In this document: positions 1 through 8,382 of the stretch, piece after piece
How the letters are laid out: every line of letters begins with the position of its first letter
Position numbering within the stretch: position 1 is the stretch's first letter
Assembly (NCBI GenBank): GCA_964609795.1
Contig: CAZSTC010000044.1
Location: 1-17,716 of the forward strand
From: UBA1412 sp964609795
Lineage (GTDB): Bacteria; Verrucomicrobiota; Verrucomicrobiia; Limisphaerales; UBA1412
DNA length: 17,716 nucleotides
Direction of reading: 5' to 3'
Notes under the pieces: model-generated
The model's input: the letters and a program-made list of their open reading frames with translations, nothing else
What the model was told of the DNA's origin: nothing
Databases searched by the model: none
Made by a program: the position numbers and the translations under genes

Positions 1-8
1 GAAAAAAA

Positions 9-83
9 TGGAGCCAGCAATCAGGATTGAACTGATGACCGTTCGATTACAAATCGAATGCTCTACCGCTGAGCTATGCTGGC
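9..83 (-). tRNA. tRNA-Thr (anticodon UGU)
   Basis: Read on the minus strand, the sequence folds into a full cloverleaf. The 7-bp acceptor stem pairs GCCAGCA with TGCTGGC. The D arm is GCTC/GAGC and the anticodon stem is TTCGA/TCGAA around the loop TTTGTAA. The T arm is ATCAG/CTGAT with loop TTCAATC. The anticodon TGT reads threonine ACA codons, and wobble partners if modified. The body is 72 nt (12-83) with discriminator U, and the 3' CCA is genome-encoded (9-11). A run of seven T follows on the transcribed strand (positions 8-2) and may end transcription. The gene lies 56 bp downstream of the Nudix gene on the same strand, so it could be processed from the operon transcript or have its own promoter; I see no convincing one. 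Confidence 0.96.
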
Positions 84-103
84 CCCAAAAGCAGTGAAAG
101 AAT

Positions 104-120
104 AGGCGGGACAAGCGCCT
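104..120 (-). terminator. Weak hairpin after the Nudix gene
   Basis: A 5-bp stem, AGGCG paired with CGCCT around a 7-nt loop, lies between the Nudix stop codon and the tRNA. It is followed on the minus strand only by ATTCTTTC, so the U-tract is poor. It may be a weak terminator or processing signal, or chance. Confidence 0.2.
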
Positions 121-139
121 TTGTCAACCCACTTCTCGC

Positions 140-757
140 CTAAAGTCCCCTCTTCCAGAGGTCATAATAGTAGAGAGCGGCAACAATAATACTGTGCCTG
201 ATTTTGCCCTCAGCGACGAGGGTTCTGACCTGGGAGATCGGCACAAGGCGTATCCGGATATCCTCGCCCGAGTCCCACTCCAGCTCGTGTTTGGGGAGGG
301 CGCGCTCCACCAGGATCGTATGAGCGCGATTGGTCAGAATCGCGGGATTGGCGAAACAGCAGCCGATCTGGCGGGCGTTCTCGCCTTCATAGCCGGTCTC
401 TTCGCGCAGCTCTCTGCAGGCGGCTGCCACGGGGTCGGTTTCTCCCTTATCCATCATGCCGCCCGGGAGCTCGAGCTCAATCGTATTGGTGGCGTGGCGG
501 AACTGCTCGACCATGATCACTTCTTCTTCGGGCGTCAAAGCGACGATATTAACCCAGTCGGTCGTATCCAGTGCATAATAGGTCGCCTCGGCACCGGTGC
601 GCGGGGAGCGTTTGCGATTGGATATAAGTGTGAAGATATTGAAATCTCCGACTACTTTGGATTCCAGCAAAGGCCAAGGGTCCAGCGGACGGGATTGGTC
701 CTCAGAACAAAACGCGCTTTCGCGCGTCTTGTCTGAATTATTCAAAGGCTTTTCCAT
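140..757 (-). CDS. Nudix hydrolase, ADP-ribose pyrophosphatase-like
   Basis: A cytoplasmic Nudix hydrolase. Family members cleave nucleoside diphosphates linked to another group, typically ADP-ribose to AMP and ribose 5-phosphate. The Nudix box is near residues 99-123, with the E-L-P-G-G lead-in, GE, then RELREETGY carrying the metal-binding glutamates. I count eight residues between the GE glutamate and the RE pair, where the consensus has seven. The preceding segment (VNIVALTPEEEVIMVEQFRH) matches the ADP-ribose pyrophosphatase group. I place the start at the ATG at 757 (205 residues): it has AGGTGA 8 nt upstream. A GTG at 769 in the same frame (209 residues) has no ribosome binding site. 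The gene begins 15 bp after the secretin stop and is probably the last protein gene of the operon. Exact substrate is uncertain; ADP-ribose is the best guess from the box context. Confidence 0.9.
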   Translation of the reverse strand: MEKPLNNSDKTRESAFCSEDQSRPLDPWPLLESKVVGDFNIFTLISNRKRSPRTGAEATYYALDTTDWVNIVALTPEEEVIMVEQFRHATNTIELELPGGMMDKGETDPVAAACRELREETGYEGENARQIGCCFANPAILTNRAHTILVERALPKHELEWDSGEDIRIRLVPISQVRTLVAEGKIRHSIIVAALYYYDLWKRGL

Positions 758-765
758 GTACCGAT

Positions 766-771
766 TCACCT
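766..771 (-). promoter_or_regulatory. Ribosome binding site of the Nudix gene
   Basis: AGGTGA on the minus strand, 8 nt before the ATG at 757 and just after the secretin stop TAA (773-775). It decides the start in favour of ATG 757 over GTG 769, which overlaps this site. Confidence 0.6.
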
Positions 772-772
772 A

Positions 773-3472
773 TTACTGTGCAGGCTCCTGGGGAACAATC
801 TCCTTAAGCTCAGGCGCCGGAGACTTGGCTTCAATCTCAGTAATGGCGGGATCATCCGTAGGAGGAATTTCCGTCACTGTGAGGTTTTTGCGCTCGGCTC
901 GCTGCTCGAGTTTCTCATCAGTTTTGGATGCCTTGGCATCAAGCTGATCCATGCGCTCCTGGAATTTCTGGAGTTCTTTCTTTTCTTTAATATCGAGCGC
1001 TTTCTCCTCTTCCAGGACGGAGAGCATCTGATTGCGGGTATCGCGATTGTACTCGCGCAGGGCCATATAGGCTCCAGGCAGGGTCTTACTCTCGCTCTCA
1101 GAAAATTCGCGGATTTTCTCCGGATCATCCAGAATCGTCGGGCGAATAAAGACCAGGAGCTCAGAGCGGTCGTTGGACGTGCTCGTACTGCGGAAGAGAT
1201 AGCCCAGGAGAGGAATATCCTTGAGGTAAGGCACACCGGAATTGCCATTGCTCTTGCTCTGGCGGATGAAGCCTCCAAGCATAATCGACTCGCGGTCCTG
1301 CACGGCGATCATGGCCGTGGCATCGCGGTTGACGGTCTGCGGCGCTTTGAGGTCATTACCCATCTCGACCCACTGTGCAAACTCGTCAATGGTTTGGGAA
1401 ATATCCATCAGGACCAGGCCATTGGGGGTGATATACGGAGTGACATCAAGCTGGATACCAACATCCAGGTAATCGAAAGAGACGTTTGCCGAGCTGGTAT
1501 AGCCGCCATAGTAGCTACTGCTGGCATAGGGAATTCTCTGGCCGTTAAAGAAACTGGCCGGGACGCCATGCATCGTCAAGATACGCGGACGCTGCAAGAC
1601 AGTCGCCTTATTCTTGGAGGCCGCCGCAGCGACACCGAACTCCCATTCATCATTCAACTTGCCGAAATAGCTGAAGCCAGCCGGCATATTGGTGAGATTG
1701 CCCGCATTGCGAACGGCAGAAGAATAGGTCCCCTGTCCATTGAACATTCCTCCCAAACCGGAGAAATTAGAACTATTGGTCCGAATTTGCGCTGCAGAAA
1801 CACCGAAATCAAATTTATCGCCCAGGTTGACATCGACGATGACCGATTCGATCAGGACCATCGGCAGGAGGAAATCGAGCTGCGCAATCACATTGGTGAT
1901 GACCGCCATGTCACGCTTGGTCGCGTAGACGATGAGGGAATTGGAGCGCTCATCAGGGATGACCTGTGCGGTATCCATCAGGAGCGAAACCTGTTGATTG
2001 GCGCCGCCTGCCCGGCCCATGATATTGCCCATCCGGCTCTGGAAAGTTCCAGGTCCGGACATCATTCCGCCGGCTCCCAGGCGCTGCATATTCACCTGGG
2101 CCCCCGTCAAACGGGAAGAGCTGCTGGTACGGTTATTGCGCGAAGAGGTTCCCGTGCGGCTGCTGGTGCCGATACCGGTTCGGCCGCCAATGCCGGTCTG
2201 ACTCGTACGGGAAGAACCCATGCTACCCACTGAGCTGCTGCTGCCGATCAGAGTGCCCACCACGTTATTGAGATCTTCTACCGTTCCGTAGCGGATAGGA
2301 ATGACTTTAAAGCTGTAGTCATCATCCGGGACGACATCCACCCTCTTCAAAATCTCGATCATACGTTTGACGTTGACCGCATAGTCGCGGATCACCACCA
2401 GTTTGGATTCTTCGATGGAGACGATTCCATTGGGGATTTTGGCAAAAGGTTGAATGGAGGCCACCACTTCGCTCGGGTAAGCATTGGTGAGCTGGACGAT
2501 CTGAGTCATGAACTGGAGCGACTCGGGGATTTCCTTCATATCCATCTCGTTGAGTTTGGAACCCATTCCTGCGGCATCAGCCAGGGGTGAGGCGGTCACG
2601 AACTTCTCTCCCGAGGGGATAATCGTAATCTGATTGACCATGAGGACACCTTCCAAGGCTTGCACGAGCTCGCGCTTGGTGAGCGGCGTCTTCATTTTGA
2701 AATTGATCTGGGCCTGCGGCAGCGTGGCGGGACGGATCACGGTGCGGGCGACCAGGTCGGCGTAAACATCCAGGAAGGCATCCAGAGGCATATTCTGGAT
2801 CTGCCAGGCGCCCACGGGCATGACTTCACCGGGGTTATCCAGTTCGAGCGTCGTGAAAGTCGTCGGCACCTCCTCAGGGAGGGCGGATGTTGCGCCGGGC
2901 TGGGCCGCTCTGGCGGCATTCAAGGCTTCACTGGAGAGCAATCTGTTCGTCTGAGCTGAGGGGACAAAAGCAGGAGGCGTCGTACCGCCGGGGCCGCGCA
3001 TTCCGGGAGCCATTCCGGGAGCTTGCGGCGACATCCGGGAGCGATCAAAGCCCGAAGGCCTGCCGGGACCACCCAGGCGGTTGGTCATATTCGGTCTCAT
3101 CCTCTCGGGTGAAGGCATGACAGGGGCTGCCGGAGCAGGAGCAGGTGCAGGATTCGGAGTTGGCTCGGCAGGTGTCGGGGCAGGCTCTGCCGGAGTCGGT
3201 GTGGCAGGGGAAATATCTTCCGGGGGAGTCTCTCCTCCATTGCCGTCACCTTCATCTTCAGGCGCAGAGGGAGTCTCGGGAGTCTGCGGGGCAGGCTCCA
3301 GACCCTTATCTTCCTCACCCTCCTCCGGGGCAGCAGGAATGGGAGAAATTGCCGGAGGTTGCGCAGGAGCGGGCTCGGCCGGGGCAGGCGAATTTTGCCC
3401 ATGGAGTACCGGCAACAGAGCGGTAGAGCTCAGCAGGATTCCACAAAAAACAGCTATAATCTTTTTGGTCAT
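773..3472 (-). CDS. gspD: GspD/PilQ-family outer-membrane secretin
   Basis: Outer-membrane channel of a type II secretion (or related pilus) system; 899 residues, longer than the usual 650-750. Residues 1-26 are a signal peptide. Residues 27-120 are almost entirely Pro/Ala/Glu/Thr, and 120-175 are rich in Met, Gly, Arg and Pro. An N0-like domain follows at about 217-297 and N1 at about 320-383. N2 (about 386-535) is interrupted by a Ser/Gly/Arg/Thr-rich insert at 410-495. The secretin core is at about 537-785, with VLQRPRILT, the GVPYLKDIPLLGYLFR signature and ELLVFIRPTI at its end. The tail (785-899) is charged and coiled-coil-like (EEEKALDIKEKKELQKF). The ATG has AAGGA 9 nt upstream, overlapping the stop of the GspM-like gene. 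The neighbouring ATPase and GspL/M-like genes favour a T2SS role; a type IV pilus role is not excluded. Confidence 0.93.
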   Translation of the reverse strand: MTKKIIAVFCGILLSSTALLPVLHGQNSPAPAEPAPAQPPAISPIPAAPEEGEEDKGLEPAPQTPETPSAPEDEGDGNGGETPPEDISPATPTPAEPAPTPAEPTPNPAPAPAPAAPVMPSPERMRPNMTNRLGGPGRPSGFDRSRMSPQAPGMAPGMRGPGGTTPPAFVPSAQTNRLLSSEALNAARAAQPGATSALPEEVPTTFTTLELDNPGEVMPVGAWQIQNMPLDAFLDVYADLVARTVIRPATLPQAQINFKMKTPLTKRELVQALEGVLMVNQITIIPSGEKFVTASPLADAAGMGSKLNEMDMKEIPESLQFMTQIVQLTNAYPSEVVASIQPFAKIPNGIVSIEESKLVVIRDYAVNVKRMIEILKRVDVVPDDDYSFKVIPIRYGTVEDLNNVVGTLIGSSSSVGSMGSSRTSQTGIGGRTGIGTSSRTGTSSRNNRTSSSSRLTGAQVNMQRLGAGGMMSGPGTFQSRMGNIMGRAGGANQQVSLLMDTAQVIPDERSNSLIVYATKRDMAVITNVIAQLDFLLPMVLIESVIVDVNLGDKFDFGVSAAQIRTNSSNFSGLGGMFNGQGTYSSAVRNAGNLTNMPAGFSYFGKLNDEWEFGVAAAASKNKATVLQRPRILTMHGVPASFFNGQRIPYASSSYYGGYTSSANVSFDYLDVGIQLDVTPYITPNGLVLMDISQTIDEFAQWVEMGNDLKAPQTVNRDATAMIAVQDRESIMLGGFIRQSKSNGNSGVPYLKDIPLLGYLFRSTSTSNDRSELLVFIRPTILDDPEKIREFSESESKTLPGAYMALREYNRDTRNQMLSVLEEEKALDIKEKKELQKFQERMDQLDAKASKTDEKLEQRAERKNLTVTEIPPTDDPAITEIEAKSPAPELKEIVPQEPAQ

Positions 3473-3484
3473 GACACTGTATCC

Positions 3485-4267
3485 TTATCTATTGGGAGCC
3501 GGCGCCGCATTTGTCGCAGCCCCGGGGGATCTTTGAGAGGGTTGTTTAACTAAAGGGGTATTGGTCGCGGAGGCCGCCGAGGAAGCCGGTGCAGCAGCCG
3601 CATTGCTTCGGGTATTTCCGCTATTGGTGGGGAGGGCGCTCGGTTTGGCAGCCGGGGCCAACCCTGCAGACTTAGGAGGAGGCGCTTTCTGGTAGCTGGC
3701 GATGAGGAGCGCTTTGCAAACCAGGCGGGTGCCCGTATTGTGCGGGTTGAGCTCAAGCTCCTTCACGCGGATATTGGAGTTGCCGCTGCCCAGATTGTAG
3801 AGGAAGAGAACCAAATCTTCTTCATCCACCTGCTGCATCTGAACCGAGAGGCCGGACTCTTCGAAAAAGCTGTTTGTCGGGCTGTTAGCTGCACCGGTTG
3901 AGGCGCCCAGGGCACCGCGGCGCGGATTGGCCGGGTCATAGCGGTTAATGGACACGCCGCTGCGATTGGCAATCTCCTGAATCGTTTTCTGGAATTGAAC
4001 CGCCTGCTCTGCCGCGGCAATCGTCGCACCGCCATCCTGCTCGAGCTCGCGTATCAGGGTGCGATAGCGGCTAATGTTATTCACCTCGGTCTGGTAGCGC
4101 TTGACCTTCAGCTCGGTATCCTCGGCATTCTTGGCATTCTTGGCCCAATCACCGAAATGCGGCCAGACGAACCAGACGTTGACCAGGATAAAGGCGCCGA
4201 TCAGCACTCCGATAACCAGGCGCCGCTCCTGGGGTTTTAAATTCAGACTGTTAAACCAGGATGTCAT
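3485..4267 (-). CDS. GspM/PilO-like inner-membrane assembly-platform protein
   Basis: 260 residues with a short cytoplasmic head, one membrane segment at about 17-37 (VIGVLIGAFILVNVWFVW) and a helical coiled-coil-like stretch at about 43-100. A region at about 140-195 (LSVQMQQVDEEDLVLFLYNL, RVKELELNP) fits the ferredoxin-like periplasmic fold of GspM/PilO. Residues 195-260 are a low-complexity Ala/Pro/Ser/Asn tail not usual in the family. GspM and GspL form the platform linking the cytoplasmic ATPase to the periplasmic parts. The start ATG overlaps the upstream gene's TGA by four bases (ATGA, 4264-4267), indicating translational coupling. Direct family motifs are weak, so the call rests on topology, length and position between the GspL-like and secretin genes. 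Confidence 0.75.
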   Translation of the reverse strand: MTSWFNSLNLKPQERRLVIGVLIGAFILVNVWFVWPHFGDWAKNAKNAEDTELKVKRYQTEVNNISRYRTLIRELEQDGGATIAAAEQAVQFQKTIQEIANRSGVSINRYDPANPRRGALGASTGAANSPTNSFFEESGLSVQMQQVDEEDLVLFLYNLGSGNSNIRVKELELNPHNTGTRLVCKALLIASYQKAPPPKSAGLAPAAKPSALPTNSGNTRSNAAAAPASSAASATNTPLVKQPSQRSPGAATNAAPAPNR

Positions 4268-5757
4268 TTCTTTTTGGTCTCCGTTTTAATCTCCGGCAGA
4301 TTGAGTTCACAGGTAAAACGCCAGGTCAGAGTGTCCGGCGCTCCTGCCTTTTGAACCGAAGTGGGCGGGTTGACTTTTTTGAAGAACGGCACCGGGTTAT
4401 CCCCATAAGTGAGAGCACGGGAAAGCTGCTCATTGAAGGTGGTCACCGCTCCGATCTGCTCCGAGGGCGCTTCACCCACGTATGAGATGTCAGCGCCTCC
4501 GTTGAAATTGAATCGGGTCAGCTTCAACTCCGGAGGCAGGAGCTCAGCCGTCAGCCGGTAGCAATCCAATGCGGCAAATTTCAGGCTGTGCTGCAACTGG
4601 AGCAAATCGAGCTGCTCGCGCAATTTCAAGGCCGTTTGATAATCGCCATTCAGGAGCTGGATTTTCGCCTCGGCACGGGAATTCTGGAAGTCCGCGAACG
4701 TCGCTCCGCCAAAATAGACCAGGCAGAAAATGAGATACGCCGCCACCGCTGCTGTGATGCCCTGAAGCCAGAGTTTATCGACATATTTCTGGCGGTAGGT
4801 ACCGGCAAACTCGGGCGGCAACAGGTTGGCGGTAGGGCCGCTGCAGATCAAAGAGCAATTGAGGCGTGCCATCTCGGGCTCGGTCATTCGCTTATCGAAC
4901 TTGCCTTCGCCGTAGAGATCGGTCAAAAGGGTATTCCAATCGGCAATCGGGAGCGCTTCATCATCCTCGGCAGGAACGACCAGGGTCCAGGAGAATTGCT
5001 CCTTGAGCCAGCCGGCTAACTGCCCGGCCCAGATCACCTGGTTGAGCTGAATCGGAAAAATCGTCTTCCAGGTCTCATCGACCGGCAGATAAATCATGTC
5101 GATATTCTGCAACTGGCCCTGAGTCCACCAGGCCGTCACGGCGAGGTTCCTCGAGCCGCTGCGCATCGGGTAGATATAGAGCCCGTCGCGGGTGCCCGGA
5201 GATTGCAAAATTTCATGCAGGAAAGGCAGCTCGATCCGGTCCGCATGGAAGGCGCTCTCCTCCAGAAGAGCCAGTAAATTCTCAATGGCGGTTCGCTCGG
5301 CCATCAGCACCACGACCGCATAGCGATACATCGGGTTGAGCACTTCTTCCGGATGAGCCGGGTCGCGCTCGGGCATGGGAAGCGGAACGGGATCGGGAAG
5401 CACCTGAATATCCCAGACCAGTTGAGCCAGGGGTACGGGGGAAATCTTCTCCAACTGCAGCTCCACCATCATCCGGAGCTCTTCGGGCGATTCACCGGGC
5501 AGATGAATCACCTTCAGGAAAACGTCCTCGACTGGAGCCCAGGAAACATTGACCTTCTGGCGCAGAAGATTGCGATAATCTTTCAGGCTCCAGTTTTCTT
5601 TGGGTTTCTGGTGAACCGGACAATCCTGAGAACGGGGTGCCTTGAAATCGGCTCCCACGCAATCAAACTGATGAATGCGATGGGTCACTACCCCGGGAAT
5701 CAGGAAATTCACCAGCCTAAGCTGCTTTGATTTTGATTTCTTTGTCTCCTTCTTCAT
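4264..5757 (-). CDS. GspL-like (PilM-PilN-type) assembly-platform protein
   Basis: 497 residues. Residues 1 to about 310 form a soluble, presumably cytoplasmic part. The segment at about 75-110 (EDVFLKVIHLPGESPEELRM) resembles the PilM/GspL actin-like domain, where the residues after the two short strands bind the platform. A single membrane segment at about 331-353 (LQGITAAVAAYLIFCLVYFG) follows the NLLPPEFAG motif that precedes the membrane in GspL and PilN. The region after it (about 355-490) starts with a coiled-coil-like helix and fits the periplasmic ferredoxin-like domain. GspL anchors the GspE ATPase at the inner membrane. The start ATG lies 6 bp after the gspE stop, with AAGGA overlapping that stop. 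The N-terminus is very basic (eight Lys/Arg in the first 14 residues). The first 75 residues are poorly recognisable. Confidence 0.78.
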   Translation of the reverse strand: MKKETKKSKSKQLRLVNFLIPGVVTHRIHQFDCVGADFKAPRSQDCPVHQKPKENWSLKDYRNLLRQKVNVSWAPVEDVFLKVIHLPGESPEELRMMVELQLEKISPVPLAQLVWDIQVLPDPVPLPMPERDPAHPEEVLNPMYRYAVVVLMAERTAIENLLALLEESAFHADRIELPFLHEILQSPGTRDGLYIYPMRSGSRNLAVTAWWTQGQLQNIDMIYLPVDETWKTIFPIQLNQVIWAGQLAGWLKEQFSWTLVVPAEDDEALPIADWNTLLTDLYGEGKFDKRMTEPEMARLNCSLICSGPTANLLPPEFAGTYRQKYVDKLWLQGITAAVAAYLIFCLVYFGGATFADFQNSRAEAKIQLLNGDYQTALKLREQLDLLQLQHSLKFAALDCYRLTAELLPPELKLTRFNFNGGADISYVGEAPSEQIGAVTTFNEQLSRALTYGDNPVPFFKKVNPPTSVQKAGAPDTLTWRFTCELNLPEIKTETKKK

Positions 5758-5763
5758 GGTTCC

Positions 5764-7497
5764 TTACCCGGGAATGCTCTCCTCAAAATTATCCAAATGC
5801 TGTTCTATCTGCGTCACGCGCAGGACCTCTTCAACCGTAGTCAGACCCTCCTTCACTTTTTCCCAGCCATCTACGCGCAGGAGCCTCATCCCCTGCTCGA
5901 TGGCGATCTGAGAAATCGTGCTCGATGGTGAGCGGGCCAAAATGGGAGTCCGCAGTTCTTCGGTCACCAGGAGCAATTCATAAATACCCATTCGGCCTTT
6001 GTAGCCCTGCATACGACACTGCTCGCATCCGACCCCCTTATAGAAAGTCGTTGTTGCGATTTCGTTGGCTGGGTAGCCGATGCGTTTCAGGTAATCGTGC
6101 TCCAGGTTCTGGGCCGTCGCGCAGTTCTTACAAATGGTCCTCACCAGACGCTGAGCCATGACCGCTTCCACCGAAGTGGCGACCAGGAAGGGCTCGATGC
6201 CCATATCGATCAGACGGGTAAAGGCGCTGGCCGCATCGTTGGTATGGAGCGTACTCAATACCAAGTGGCCGGTCAGAGAGGCCTGAATTGCAATTTCAGC
6301 CGTCTCCAGGTCGCGGATTTCACCCACCATGATCACGTTCGGGTCCTGACGCAGAATGTGGCGCAGGCCCTTGGCGAAAGTCAGGCCGATATCCGGACGC
6401 ACTGCGATCTGGTTAATGCCCTTGAGCTCATACTCGACCGGTTCCTCGACCGTGATAATCCGTTTATGAACCGAGTTGATGGAACTCAGGAAGGCGTAAA
6501 GAGAAGTCGATTTACCCGAACCGGTAGGACCGGTCACGAGGAAGATGCCGTGAGGTTTGACAATGATCTCACGGATAGCCATTTCATCGCGCGGGTTGAA
6601 GCCGAGTTTATCGAGACTTAAAAAGATTTTACCGCGGGTCAAGAGACGCAGAGAAACGCTCTCGCCGTAAACCGTCGGAACCGTCGAAACACGAATATCG
6701 ATCTCTTCTCCCTTAATGCGGACATTGATGCGTCCATCCTGAGGAAGGCGTTTCTCGGAAATGTTCATCCCCGACATGACCTTGATGCGGGAGATAATGG
6801 AGGCCTGAAAACGCTTCAACTGAGGCGGCATCGGCGTCTGATAGAGCAGGCCGTCAATGCGGTAGCGGATGCGAAGCTCATCCTCAGCTGGTTCAAAGTG
6901 AATATCTGTGGCTCTATCCTTAAAAGCTTCCCAGATGATCTGGTTGACGAATTTGATGACGCTGGCATCCTGATCGCCCTCGGTGATCTCCTTATCGGAA
7001 GAGATATCCAGGTCCATGAGGTCGTCTTCGGCCATCTCGGTGAGGGTTTCAGCACCCACGCCGTAATATTTCTTGAGCGTCTTTTCGATATCCGATTGCG
7101 AAGCGAGCTGAAATTTCACCATGCAGCGGGCGTCAAAGCGCACCGAGTTGAGCATGGCCAAATCAAAGGGATCACACACGGCGACCGTCAGCACATCCTC
7201 CTCCAGAGAAACCGGCATGACCGTAAACTGGAAAGCGACCTTGGGGGAAATCTTCATGCTGGCCTCGCGGGAAACATCGGCCTGAAGCACATCCACACGC
7301 TCCCAGTTCAATATCCGGGCGACTTTATCGAGGTATTCGTCTTCGGAAACCCCCTTTTCCCTGGCAAAAAAAGAAAGCATCGAGTCGGTGGCACCCCCAT
7401 CTATGGAGGCTCTCCACGCTCTAAGCCAATGGGAGAACTCCTCCCTCGTCGCTAAACCCTCGTCCTCAAAAAGAGTCGTTAAGGATGCCGTTAACAT
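5764..7497 (-). CDS. gspE: Type II secretion / type IV pilus assembly ATPase GspE
   Basis: Hexameric cytoplasmic ATPase that drives pseudopilus assembly; 577 residues, normal for the family. The N-terminal part (about 1-150) fits the GspE/MshE N-domain that docks on GspL. The catalytic part carries Walker A GPTGSGKST at 323-331, the Asp box around 346-356 (TVEEPVEYEL), Walker B around 388-396 (NVIMVGEIRD) and the His box STLHTNDA. A zinc-binding Cys4 motif is complete: Cys456 and Cys459 (CKNC) with Cys491 and Cys494 (CEQC). It is the first secretion gene, 108 bp after lpxA; I see no clear promoter or terminator in that gap, so transcription may continue from lpxC. The paralogous pilus ATPase PilB shares all motifs; the GspL-like neighbour tips the call to GspE. 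Confidence 0.94.
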   Translation of the reverse strand: MLTASLTTLFEDEGLATREEFSHWLRAWRASIDGGATDSMLSFFAREKGVSEDEYLDKVARILNWERVDVLQADVSREASMKISPKVAFQFTVMPVSLEEDVLTVAVCDPFDLAMLNSVRFDARCMVKFQLASQSDIEKTLKKYYGVGAETLTEMAEDDLMDLDISSDKEITEGDQDASVIKFVNQIIWEAFKDRATDIHFEPAEDELRIRYRIDGLLYQTPMPPQLKRFQASIISRIKVMSGMNISEKRLPQDGRINVRIKGEEIDIRVSTVPTVYGESVSLRLLTRGKIFLSLDKLGFNPRDEMAIREIIVKPHGIFLVTGPTGSGKSTSLYAFLSSINSVHKRIITVEEPVEYELKGINQIAVRPDIGLTFAKGLRHILRQDPNVIMVGEIRDLETAEIAIQASLTGHLVLSTLHTNDAASAFTRLIDMGIEPFLVATSVEAVMAQRLVRTICKNCATAQNLEHDYLKRIGYPANEIATTTFYKGVGCEQCRMQGYKGRMGIYELLLVTEELRTPILARSPSSTISQIAIEQGMRLLRVDGWEKVKEGLTTVEEVLRVTQIEQHLDNFEESIPG

Positions 7498-7605
7498 ATT
7501 TCTCTTCGTCTACCTGTTTTAACGGCTGTTCAACCGTCGGTTTCCTGATGAGAAACACTTGGCGCGGGTGAAAGTTGCGTTCTTTTCCAATGAAATCTTC
7601 CTTTT

Positions 7606-8379
7606 CTAGCGACAAACACCCCGAGGACTGTTCTTAACGAAATTAACCAGGTGCTGAACTTCCGGCAACAAGGTGCCCTGAGACTCAAGCTCCTTAATGG
7701 AATTATCCAAGGCCATCCCCGAGCGGAAGAAGAGTTTATAAGCTCTTTTGAGCTGGAGCTGTGCCGCCTCGGAAACACCTCTGCGGGTGAGCCCGACCTT
7801 GTTCAAACCTCTGGGCCGAACCGGGTTCCCATCAGCCATAACATACGGGGGCACATCTTGAGTAGCTTTGGAAGAACCGCCGATAATGGCCATAGTCCCA
7901 ACCCTCACAAATTGATGAATCGTAACCAAACCGCTGATCACGGCGTAATCTTCCACGGTGACGTGGCCCGCCATGGCCAGACCGTTTGAAATAATGATGT
8001 GATTGCCCAGACAGCAATTGTGGGCCACGTGGCAATAGGCCATTATCAGATTATTATCCCCAATCTCCGTCACTTCGCCTTCTCCAGTGCCGCTATTGAC
8101 GGTCACAGCTTCCCGGAGCGTATTCCGGTTGCCGATCCGCGTATAAGTGATGCCGCCGCGCCATTTGAGATCCTGAGACCTCTGCCCCAGGGAAACGAAA
8201 GGGAAAATTTCATTATCCGTGCCCAGGGTCGTATAGCCGTCGATGACGACGTGAGAGTGAAGACGGCAGCGGTCTCCCAGCTCCACATGTTTGCCGATCA
8301 CACAATAGGGACCGATGACGCAATCGCTGCCGATTTTGGCTTCGGGCGCGATAACAGCCGTAGGATGGATTTCTGTCAT
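7606..8379 (-). CDS. lpxA: UDP-N-acetylglucosamine acyltransferase LpxA
   Basis: First enzyme of lipid A synthesis: moves a 3-hydroxyacyl chain from ACP to the 3-OH of UDP-GlcNAc in the cytoplasm. 257 residues, close to the E. coli length (262). The N-terminal two thirds show hexapeptide repeats of the left-handed beta helix (for example VIGPYCVIG and IGSDCVIG). The catalytic histidine is His120 in HVAHNC, matching E. coli His125. GHV (His139), HQF (His155), the DVPPYV turn and the GLTRRG motif before the helical C-terminal domain are also present. It starts 3 bp after the lpxC-fabZ stop, so the two are co-transcribed, and FabZ and LpxA compete for the same 3-hydroxyacyl-ACP. The ATG has GGA about 9 nt upstream. 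Confidence 0.96.
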   Translation of the reverse strand: MTEIHPTAVIAPEAKIGSDCVIGPYCVIGKHVELGDRCRLHSHVVIDGYTTLGTDNEIFPFVSLGQRSQDLKWRGGITYTRIGNRNTLREAVTVNSGTGEGEVTEIGDNNLIMAYCHVAHNCCLGNHIIISNGLAMAGHVTVEDYAVISGLVTIHQFVRVGTMAIIGGSSKATQDVPPYVMADGNPVRPRGLNKVGLTRRGVSEAAQLQLKRAYKLFFRSGMALDNSIKELESQGTLLPEVQHLVNFVKNSPRGVCR

Positions 8380-8382
8380 AAA

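Noticed and set aside
1..139. Integration site at tRNA-Thr
   Set aside because: No integrase, attachment-site duplicate of the tRNA 3' end or change in gene style is visible within the window.
1394..2233. A 279-codon open frame on the plus strand
   Set aside because: Antisense to the secretin core and its Ser/Gly/Arg-rich insert, which are supported by family motifs.
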